Shown here: one piece after another, positions 1 through 5,094 of the stretch
Numbering within the stretch: position 1 is the stretch's first letter
How the letters are laid out: each line of letters starts with the position of its first letter
Origin: an uncultured Selenomonadaceae bacterium
GTDB taxonomy: Bacteria > Bacillota > Negativicutes > Selenomonadales > Selenomonadaceae
Assembly: GCA_902782705.1 (NCBI GenBank)
Contig: CACZOL010000040.1
Coordinates: 1 to 10,177, forward strand
Length of the DNA stretch: 10,177 nt
Direction: 5' to 3'
Translations under genes and position numbers: made by a program
The notes under the pieces: generated by a model
Told to the model about the DNA's origin: nothing
What the model saw: only the letters and a program-made list of their open reading frames with translations
Databases searched by the model: none

Positions 1-636
1 GCCAGCGCCGTCGCGTCGAACCGCACCTCACTTTCGAGCCTGCTGTCCGAGTACGACTCGACGAAAAAGAAATTCACGACGGAATACAACGCCGCGATGA
101 GCGACCTCTCGAAAGCGACGAACAACCTGAAGAACACGAACTTCAACGTTGCCCCCGAGGGCGCTTCGGAAGAAGACGTCGAGAAGAATACGAAAGCCGC
201 CGTCAGCGCCGTGCAGGACTTTGCGAAGAAGTACAATGAGACGGTCTCCTTCCTGAAGGACAACAAGGACGTCTCAAACCGCGTCTCCGCCCTCGGCAAT
301 TCTTTCAACGACGCCGGATATTTCGCGAAATCGCTCTCGACCGTCGGCGTCTCGGTCAAATCCAGCGGCGAGCTTTCCGTGGACACGGAAAAGCTGACGA
401 AAGCCCTGAAGGAGAATCCGAAATCCGTCGAATTCGTGCTTGGCAAGGACGGCTTCTCAGGCCGCACGGCGAACAAAGTCGAAAACGCCCAGCGCCAGAG
501 TGAGAAGATGTTCCCCTCCGTTTCGTCGATGATGGGCACGTCCGTCTCCGACGCACAGCGCATGTACTCGGCAAACACGATCAACCGCTCCTCCGCGTAC
601 GAAAACGTCGGAACATTGCTCAGCATGTATTTCTGA
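1..636 (+). CDS. FliD-like C-terminal region protein, 5' partial
   Basis: The frame is open from the first base of the window, so the start lies upstream; 211 codons are visible, ending in TGA. The middle resembles the C-terminal part of flagellar cap (hook-associated protein 2, FliD): a YNETVSFL helix around residue 78, then a short serine-rich stretch, then SGELSVDTEKLTKALKENP at about 122-140, which matches the family pattern of a glycine turn, 'L-x-x-D-x-x-K-L-x-x-A-L' and 'NP'. FliD caps the flagellar filament or nucleates flagellin folding outside the cell. The last 50 residues (from about 160) do not look like the usual FliD coiled-coil tail and end in LLSMYF. No fliS follows, as it often does after fliD. 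The protein is Lys/Ser/Asn-rich and has no cysteine in the visible part, as expected for an exported filament-type protein. It could be a flagellum-related paralogue rather than true FliD. The family link is a tentative pattern-based call. Confidence 0.5.
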   Translation, partial: ASAVASNRTSLSSLLSEYDSTKKKFTTEYNAAMSDLSKATNNLKNTNFNVAPEGASEEDVEKNTKAAVSAVQDFAKKYNETVSFLKDNKDVSNRVSALGNSFNDAGYFAKSLSTVGVSVKSSGELSVDTEKLTKALKENPKSVEFVLGKDGFSGRTANKVENAQRQSEKMFPSVSSMMGTSVSDAQRMYSANTINRSSAYENVGTLLSMYF

Positions 637-652
637 ATTGATTGTTGCACAA

Positions 653-680
653 AAAAGCCGTCGCAACCGCGACGGCTTTT
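653..680. terminator. Bidirectional Rho-independent terminator between the FliD-like gene and efp
   Basis: An 8-bp GC-rich stem (GCCGTCGC at 657-664 pairing with GCGACGGC at 669-676) closes over an AACC loop, and flanking A4/T4 extend it to 12 bp. Reading leftward, the stem is followed by six T residues and then GTG, a good U-tract for the efp transcript. Reading rightward, it is followed by TTTTCTT, which serves the plus-strand gene ending at 636. The hairpin sits midway in the 52-bp gap between two convergent genes. Confidence 0.9.
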
Positions 681-688
681 CTTATGCT

Positions 689-1246
689 TTATGCTCTTTC
701 GATGTATGCGCCCGTACGCGTATCGACGCGGAGCTTGTCGCCCTCGTTGACGAAAAGCGGCACGCGGACTTCGTAGCCCGTCTCCACCTTCGCCATCTTC
801 GTCGCACCCGTGGCCGTGTTGCCCTTGACGCTGGGCTCGCACTCGACAACCTCGAGCACGACGGCGTTCGGCAGCGAGATGCCGATGACCTTGCCCTTGA
901 AGGACTGCACGACGACTTCCATTTCCTCTTTCAGATAGTTCAGCGCGTCGCCGAGCTGCTCTTTCGTCAGCTCAGTCTGCTCGAAGCTCTCCGTGTCCAT
1001 GAACGTGTACTGACCGTCCGACTCGTAGAGGTACTGCATCTTGCGGCTCTCCAGATGCGCGGGCGGCATTTTTTCATTCGGGTTGAACGTGCGCTCGATG
1101 ACCGCGCCGGTCTCCACGTTCTTGATCTTCGTGCGGACGAAAGCCGCGCCCTTGCCCGGTTTTACGTGCTGGAATTCGACGACCTGCCACGCGCCGCCGT
1201 CAATCTCAATCGTAAGTCCCGTCCTAAAATCTGTGCTTGAAATCAT
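689..1246 (-). CDS. efp: Translation elongation factor P
   Basis: EF-P binds the ribosome between the P and E sites and restores peptide-bond formation when consecutive prolines stall it. The 185-residue length is standard for bacterial EF-P, with the KOW-like N-terminal domain followed by two OB-fold domains. The tip loop reads HVKPGKGAAF, and the lysine that is modified in many bacteria is residue 32. The loop resembles that of Bacillus EF-P, whose lysine carries 5-aminopentanol; no modification gene is present in the window. The C-terminal EF-P signature region (from about residue 148, KMAKVETGYEVRVPLFVNEG) is intact. An AGGGAGAG ribosome-binding site at 1253-1260 stands 6 nt before the ATG. 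It is the last gene of the operon, 21 nt after the M24 peptidase and the only non-overlapping junction, and has its own good RBS, consistent with a need for high expression. Stop TAA, followed by the hairpin at 653-680. Confidence 0.97.
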   Translation of the reverse strand: MISSTDFRTGLTIEIDGGAWQVVEFQHVKPGKGAAFVRTKIKNVETGAVIERTFNPNEKMPPAHLESRKMQYLYESDGQYTFMDTESFEQTELTKEQLGDALNYLKEEMEVVVQSFKGKVIGISLPNAVVLEVVECEPSVKGNTATGATKMAKVETGYEVRVPLFVNEGDKLRVDTRTGAYIERA

Positions 1247-1252
1247 TTGTTT

Positions 1253-1260
1253 CTCTCCCT
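1253..1260 (-). promoter_or_regulatory. efp ribosome binding site
   Basis: AGGGAGAG on the minus strand, 6 nt before the efp ATG, in the only real gap of the six-gene operon. It allows efp to be initiated independently of upstream translation. Confidence 0.75.
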
Positions 1261-1267
1261 TTATAAA

Positions 1268-2341
1268 TTATATTTCCATCAGCTCTTTGCCGCTTTTCGT
1301 CAGCGGCACGCCGTCGGTTTCCGTTACGAGCACGGTGTCTTCGATGCGGATCCCGCATTTTTCCGGCAGGTACACGCCCGGCTCCACCGTGACGATCATA
1401 TTGGGCAGCAGGCTTTCGCAGTCGCTCTTCTTGGAAAGACGCGGCTCCTCGTGGATTTCAAGGCCGAGGCTGTGCCCGAGCCCGTGCCCGAAATATTCGC
1501 CGTAGCCCGCGTCCGTAAGCCGCTGCCGCACCAGCGCGTCGATTTCCCTGCCCGACGCGCCCGGCTTCACCAGTGAGACGCCGAGCTTCTGCGCGTCGAG
1601 CACCGTCCGGTACAACGCGCGCTGTTCATCGCTCGCGCGCCCTACGCACACGGTGCGCGTCATGTCCGAATGATACCCTTCGTACACCGCGCCGTAGTCC
1701 ATTGTAACAAATTCTCCCGAAACAATCAACTTTTCCGTCGCGATGCCGTGGGGCAGGCTTCCGCGGGCGCCGGACGCGACGATCGTGGTAAACGCGGGGC
1801 GCTCCGAGCCAAGCGCGCGCATCGTTCCCTCGAGCCGCGCCGCGACCTCCCGCTCCGAAATTCCGGGACGGATAAATTTTACAATATCGAGAAACGCCTC
1901 GTCGCCGATTTCGGCGGCTTTTTTCATCGCGGCGATTTCCTCCGTCTCTTTGATCTGGCGCAGGTCATCCAGATGGACGGAAACCCCGAGCGCCGCGTCG
2001 CTTCCCAGAAGCGCGCCGAATTTTACGAAGGAATCGTATAACATCGCGTTTCCCTCGAACGCCAGCTTTTTGCAGCCGCGCGCCTTTACACACGCCGCCG
2101 CCCGTGCGAACAGTCCGTCTTTTTGCTCGACGACTTCAAAAAGCGGCGCTTGCTGCGCCGCCTGCTCCGTATAGCGTGAGTCCGTGACCAAGAGCGCGTC
2201 GTCTTTTGAAATCAAAAGCAACGTATCGTCACCGCGAAAACCGCTGAAATAATGCAGGTTGACTTCCTTATTGACGACGACGGCGTCCGCACCCTTCTCC
2301 CGCAAAAAATCGCGCAGCCGCGCAAGCCTCTCAGCGATCAT
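1268..2341 (-). CDS. M24 family Xaa-Pro aminopeptidase/dipeptidase
   Basis: A cytoplasmic dimetal peptidase that releases the N-terminal residue before proline. The 357-residue length fits the short YqhT/PepQ-like class. Residues 1-130 form the creatinase-type N-terminal domain, and the rest is the pita-bread catalytic fold. All five expected metal ligands can be placed: D215 (in MDYGAVYEG), D226 (HSDMTRT), H290 (GHGLGHSLG), E320 (VEPGVYL) and E334 (IRIEDTV). The likely catalytic-site histidines are H198 (SLPHG) and H297 (EIHEEP). The ATG overlaps the aroQ stop by 4 bp (ATGA), and only a G-rich stretch lies upstream as a weak ribosome site, so translational coupling to aroQ is likely. The order aroQ–M24 peptidase–efp is also that of Bacillus yqhS-yqhT-efp. 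Whether it acts as aminopeptidase or dipeptidase cannot be told from sequence. Confidence 0.94.
   Translation of the reverse strand: MIAERLARLRDFLREKGADAVVVNKEVNLHYFSGFRGDDTLLLISKDDALLVTDSRYTEQAAQQAPLFEVVEQKDGLFARAAACVKARGCKKLAFEGNAMLYDSFVKFGALLGSDAALGVSVHLDDLRQIKETEEIAAMKKAAEIGDEAFLDIVKFIRPGISEREVAARLEGTMRALGSERPAFTTIVASGARGSLPHGIATEKLIVSGEFVTMDYGAVYEGYHSDMTRTVCVGRASDEQRALYRTVLDAQKLGVSLVKPGASGREIDALVRQRLTDAGYGEYFGHGLGHSLGLEIHEEPRLSKKSDCESLLPNMIVTVEPGVYLPEKCGIRIEDTVLVTETDGVPLTKSGKELMEI
2338..2341 (-). other. ATGA stop/start overlap, aroQ to M24 peptidase
   Basis: The aroQ TGA stop (2338-2340) and the peptidase ATG (2339-2341) share bases. This is one of four identical overlaps in the operon (also at 2784-2787, 3059-3062 and 4294-4297), typical of termination-reinitiation coupling. 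Confidence 0.9.
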
Positions 2342-2787
2342 GCTTTCGCCCCCGAAAGCCGCCGAATCACAACCTCCAAAGCCGCCATATAGCTGTCCGC
2401 GCCGAATCCGGCAATCTGCCCCATCACGACGGGAGAGATCACCGAGTGATGACGAAACTCTTCCCGCTGATGGATATTGGAAAGATGCACCTCAATAACG
2501 GGCGTTGCGATCGCCGCGATCGCGTCGCGAATCGCGACGCTGTAATGCGTGAACGCCGCCGCATTCAGAATCACAAACGCATAGCCTTTTTTCGGCGCGC
2601 CCTGCAGCGCGTCGACAAGCGCGCCTTCATGGTTCGACTGCAAAAAGTCCGCCTTGATTCCTGCTTCCTTCGCCCGAGCCGCAATCATCTTGTTGACGTC
2701 GTCCAGCGTCGTCTTCCCATAAATCTCCGGCTCCCGCGTCCCCAAAAGGTTTAAGTTCGGTCCATGCAGGACCAGTATCTTCTTCAT
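2338..2787 (-). CDS. aroQ: Type II 3-dehydroquinate dehydratase
   Basis: Catalyses the trans-dehydration of 3-dehydroquinate to 3-dehydroshikimate, the third step of the shikimate pathway to chorismate and hence aromatic amino acids and prephenate. At 149 residues it is the normal size of the dodecameric type II enzyme. The start region HGPNLNLLGTREPEIYG carries the active-site tyrosine Y23. FLQSNHEG follows (48-55), then N75 in the NAAAFTHYS loop, H101 in EVHLSNIHQREEFR with R108/R112, and the C-terminal GQIAGFG. The loop at 75-78 reads N-A-A-A where many homologues have N-P-G-A or N-P-A-A, probably a tolerated variant since the key Asn and the following His are kept. A GAGGTG ribosome site lies inside the end of acyP, 5 nt before the ATG. 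Both ends overlap neighbours by 4 bp, which places it firmly in the operon. Confidence 0.96.
   Translation of the reverse strand: MKKILVLHGPNLNLLGTREPEIYGKTTLDDVNKMIAARAKEAGIKADFLQSNHEGALVDALQGAPKKGYAFVILNAAAFTHYSVAIRDAIAAIATPVIEVHLSNIHQREEFRHHSVISPVVMGQIAGFGADSYMAALEVVIRRLSGAKA
2342..2359 (-). promoter_or_regulatory. Hairpin abutting the M24 peptidase start codon
   Basis: On the minus strand, GCTTTCG-GGGG-CGAAAGC forms a perfect 7-bp stem with a GGGG loop, ending directly at the base before the peptidase ATG. It also encodes the last codons of aroQ. The only Shine-Dalgarno-like G run upstream of this start lies in the loop and stem, so a folded hairpin would hinder independent initiation while a ribosome finishing aroQ would melt it. 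The fold is visible in the sequence; a regulatory role is inferred. Confidence 0.4.
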
Positions 2788-3062
2788 TTCCGCACCTCAA
2801 ATCCCGTCTCGCCCTCGACGTTCTTGCAAAAATCAAAGGTCATGTGTTCTACTTTGCAGAAGCCGTTGCCCGCTTGGATTTTCTCTTTCAACTCAGCGAA
2901 ACGCGCTTCGTCACCCTGCGCCTCCATGACCACCGAGCCATCGGGCATATTTTTCACCCAGCCCGTAAATCCCAGTTCCTGGGCAACGCTTTGCACGAAG
3001 ACGCGAAAACCTACGCCCTGCACTCTTCCCATGAAACGTCCCCCGTGACGAACTATTTTCAT
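2784..3062 (-). CDS. acyP: Acylphosphatase
   Basis: A small cytoplasmic enzyme that hydrolyses the carboxyl-phosphate bond of acylphosphates. At 92 residues it matches the family. The acylphosphatase signature is present twice: GRVQGVGFR at 12-20, with R20 the phosphate-binding arginine, and GWVKNMPDGSV at 34-44, with N38 the catalytic asparagine. The start at 3062 is chosen because a near-perfect AAAGGAGG site lies 7 nt upstream; the internal ATG at codon 11 would leave the signature almost at the N-terminus and has no such site. The gene overlaps the U32 gene and aroQ by 4 bp each. The physiological substrate of bacterial acylphosphatases is poorly known. Its place between a tRNA-modification pair and the aroQ–efp group does not decide it. 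Confidence 0.95.
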   Translation of the reverse strand: MKIVRHGGRFMGRVQGVGFRVFVQSVAQELGFTGWVKNMPDGSVVMEAQGDEARFAELKEKIQAGNGFCKVEHMTFDFCKNVEGETGFEVRK

Positions 3063-4297
3063 GATGACTCCTCCTTTAAATCTCTGCGCAAGATCGCATA
3101 TTTCTCTATCGGCCGCTCCATGCGGATACGGACATGCTGCTGCGGATGCGGCGCCGCCTCGATGGCTGCGCCCGTCTCGTCCGTCATGTCAACGATCTTT
3201 TGCCGCCAGCCCTCGCCCTGCGGCTGGAAAATCTCAATCTCCTCACCGACGCGCATGTGATTCCGCTGCTCCACCAGCGCGAAACCCGACGCCGCATCGT
3301 AATCCAGCGCCAGCCCGACAAAATCCGAAGTCTGCGTATAGGACGAGCTGCCGTAAATCTGCGCGTCCTCCGGCGGCCCGCCGTGAAAAAAGCCTTCCGT
3401 GTAAGCACGATGGGAAACCTTATCCAGTTCTTCAAGCCATGCCGGATCGACCGCAAACGCCTCCGGCGTTTCGAAATAAGCGTCGATGGCCATACGGTAC
3501 GCTTTCGTGACGCTGGCGACGTAATGGACACTTTTCATGCGCCCCTCGATTTTCAGGCTGTCCACGCCGCTTTCGATGACTTCCGCCAGATATGGCATCA
3601 GGCAGAGATCTTTCGAGTTGAAAAAGTACGTACCGCGCGCGTCCTCTTCCACGGGGAAATACTGCCCCGGCCTCGTCTCTTCCATCAGCGCGTACCGCCA
3701 GCGGCACGCCTGCGCGCAGTTGCCCCGGTTCGCGTCGCGCCCCGTGAAATAATTGCTCATCAGGCAGCGGCCGGAATAGGAAATACACATCGCGCCATGC
3801 ACGAACAATTCAAGCTCGACGTCCGAACGGCGGCGGATTTCCCGTATCTCCGCAAGCGACGCTTCCCGCGCCAGCACCACGCGCTCCGCGCCGAGGCGCG
3901 CCCAAGCGTCAACCGCCGCGTAATTCACCGTGTTCGCCTGTGTGCTGATATGCACAGGCAGATTGGGCACGACCTCCCGCGCAATGGAAAACACGCCGAG
4001 ATCGGAAACGAGGATCGCGTCCGCGCCCGCGTCCCGCAAAAAGCGGAGATACTCCGGCAGCGCCGGCAGCTCGTCGTTGCGCGGATAGACATTGACCGTC
4101 ACATATATCTTCTTCCCGCGTTCATGGGCGAACCGCGCCGCCTCCGTCAATTCTTCCCGCGAAAAATTCCCGCCCTGCGCCCGAAGCCCGTAAGCCTCGC
4201 CGCCGAGATAGACGGCGTCCGCGCCGTAGAGGATTGCCATTTTCAGTTTTTCCATGTTGCCGGCGGGAGCAAGCAGCTCCGGCTTTTTTTGTTTCAT
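3059..4297 (-). CDS. trhP: U32 family protein, probable tRNA U34 hydroxylase (TrhP-type)
   Basis: U32 proteins were named as peptidases, but the TrhP members carry out prephenate-dependent hydroxylation of uridine 34 in tRNA (ho5U). The 412-residue protein opens with the family-typical PELLAPAGNMEKLK, followed by GADAVYLGG (25-33), a barrel-like domain, and the U32 signature ELFVHGAMCISYSGRCLMS at 163-181. Cysteines 171, 178, 194, 198 and 232 match the positions of the Fe-S ligands described for U32 relatives such as UbiU. SLKIEGRMKS (248-257) and a C-terminal beta domain (about 325-405) complete a YrrO/TrhP2-like layout. The start at 4297 is chosen because it overlaps the upstream stop as ATGA, has GGAGGA just upstream (4302-4307), and begins at the conserved PELLAPAG. 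Bacillus has two paralogues (TrhP1, TrhP2); only one is present here. The immediate neighbour TrmR supports the tRNA role over RlhA (23S rRNA) or peptidase activity. Confidence 0.85.
   Translation of the reverse strand: MKQKKPELLAPAGNMEKLKMAILYGADAVYLGGEAYGLRAQGGNFSREELTEAARFAHERGKKIYVTVNVYPRNDELPALPEYLRFLRDAGADAILVSDLGVFSIAREVVPNLPVHISTQANTVNYAAVDAWARLGAERVVLAREASLAEIREIRRRSDVELELFVHGAMCISYSGRCLMSNYFTGRDANRGNCAQACRWRYALMEETRPGQYFPVEEDARGTYFFNSKDLCLMPYLAEVIESGVDSLKIEGRMKSVHYVASVTKAYRMAIDAYFETPEAFAVDPAWLEELDKVSHRAYTEGFFHGGPPEDAQIYGSSSYTQTSDFVGLALDYDAASGFALVEQRNHMRVGEEIEIFQPQGEGWRQKIVDMTDETGAAIEAAPHPQQHVRIRMERPIEKYAILRRDLKEESS
3070..3077 (-). promoter_or_regulatory. Strong ribosome binding site of acyP
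   Basis: AAAGGAGG on the minus strand, 7 nt before the acyP ATG and inside the last codons of the U32 gene. It is the best Shine-Dalgarno match in the operon and fixes the start of acyP. Confidence 0.85.
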
Positions 4298-4905
4298 TCG
4301 TTCCTCCGCGATACGGCCATGCCGTCGCCCTCCGGGAAAACCTCGGTTTGAAAATCCGGCGCGGAGCGAACGAGCCGCAAATATTCGCGAAGCTGAAGCA
4401 CCATCGTCCGGTATGAATGTTTCGGCCATTCTTCGCTGCCTTCGCCCTCGACCAGCCCGCGAAACAATACATTGTCCGCCGCGACGACGGCTCGTGGTGC
4501 AAGGAGCGGCTGCACGCCGAGCCAAAAATCGGGATAGCGCGACTTTGCCGCGTCGATAAACACAAAATCGAACGGGGCAGAAAGCGTCGGCAATAGTTTC
4601 TCCGCCGCCCCGACGAGAATCGTCGCCCGTGATTCGTATTTTTTCCCCGCACGACAGAGATTTTCACGCGCCGTCTCCGCCAAAGCTTCATCCCTCTCAA
4701 CCGTCACGAGCTCCGCCTCCGGCGCCTCCCGAAGCGCCAAAAGCGCCGAGTAGCCGATGGCCGTCCCCAGCTCCAGTATCCGGCGCGGCGCCGCCGCCCG
4801 CACCGTCCGCAGATACACGGGACGCGCCGCCTCTGTCAAAATCGGCGTCTCATGCGTCCGCGCATATTCTTCCATCTCACGCAATAATTCGTCTAGTCTT
4901 CCCAT
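4294..4905 (-). CDS. trmR: Class I SAM O-methyltransferase, probable tRNA 5-hydroxyuridine methyltransferase (TrmR)
   Basis: TrmR (Bacillus YrrM) methylates ho5U34 of tRNA to mo5U. From the chosen ATG the protein has 203 residues. The SAM-binding motif ILELGTAIGYSA is at 43-54, the acidic VTVERDE at 67-73, the metal-site FIDAAKSRYPDF at 116-127, and ADNVLFRG at 143-150, all in the order of O-methyltransferase family 3. The tail EVFPEGDGMAVSRR is also YrrM-like. The frame stays open to an ATG at 4992 (232 residues), but the added 29 residues show no family similarity, lack a Shine-Dalgarno site and overlap the AT-rich promoter-like stretch. The 4905 ATG has a weak GAG 8 nt upstream and starts at MGRLDELLREMEEYA, which fits the family N-terminus. 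The stop overlaps the U32 start by 4 bp, so the two enzymes of one modification pathway are translated in sequence. Function is assigned by motif and synteny. Confidence 0.85.
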   Translation of the reverse strand: MGRLDELLREMEEYARTHETPILTEAARPVYLRTVRAAAPRRILELGTAIGYSALLALREAPEAELVTVERDEALAETARENLCRAGKKYESRATILVGAAEKLLPTLSAPFDFVFIDAAKSRYPDFWLGVQPLLAPRAVVAADNVLFRGLVEGEGSEEWPKHSYRTMVLQLREYLRLVRSAPDFQTEVFPEGDGMAVSRRNE

Positions 4906-5046
4906 CGTTGTATCTCTGGAAAAATCAGCGTTTTCCTGTTGCAGCTCCCTATCCCAAATGTCTATCTGAATTATCATATCATAAAAGAACATACAAAAAA
5001 AGGCGTTCCCTGTGAATTTTACCGAACTCCGCGAAGATATAAGAAA
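4906..5046 (-). promoter_or_regulatory. AT-rich leader with candidate promoter of the trmR–efp operon
   Basis: This stretch follows the mltG terminator and precedes the six-gene operon, so a promoter is expected here. A candidate on the minus strand is TTCACA (5011-5016), a 17-nt spacer, then TATGTT (4988-4993), which would start transcription near 4981. Two overlapping TATGAT hexamers (4978-4983 and 4973-4978) lie just downstream but lack a good -35. A leader of roughly 75 nt would result. The hexamers are imperfect; no riboswitch or T-box element was recognised. Confidence 0.35.
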
Positions 5047-5080
5047 ATCCCCAATCCTTTTGAGAAAAAGGATTGGGGAT
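5040..5080 (-). terminator. Rho-independent terminator after mltG
   Basis: A perfect 15-bp inverted repeat (5047-5061 with 5066-5080; ATCCCCAATCCTTTT and its complement) with a 4-nt loop begins 14 nt past the mltG stop. On the minus strand it is followed by TTTTCTTATAT. It should end the mtaD–ftsK–mltG transcript and insulate the trmR operon. Confidence 0.9.
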
Positions 5081-5094
5081 GATTCGATCTGCTA

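Noticed and set aside
1267..1272. A perfect TATAAT on the minus strand at the end of the M24 peptidase, as a promoter for efp
   Set aside because: No acceptable -35 hexamer is found at 15-19 nt, there is no extended -10 TG, and transcription would start inside the efp ribosome site. The match comes from the peptidase's last codons and stop.
4278..4297. A run of seven A residues in codons 3-5 of the U32 gene as a programmed frameshift site
   Set aside because: The reading frame continues normally and no alternative product is evident in the shifted frames; it is a plain homopolymer in Lys/Gln codons.
4298..4525. A 76-residue upstream extension of the U32 gene
   Set aside because: It lies within trmR in another frame, is an Arg/Ala-rich low-quality sequence, and the family-typical N-terminus with its ribosome site begins at 4297.
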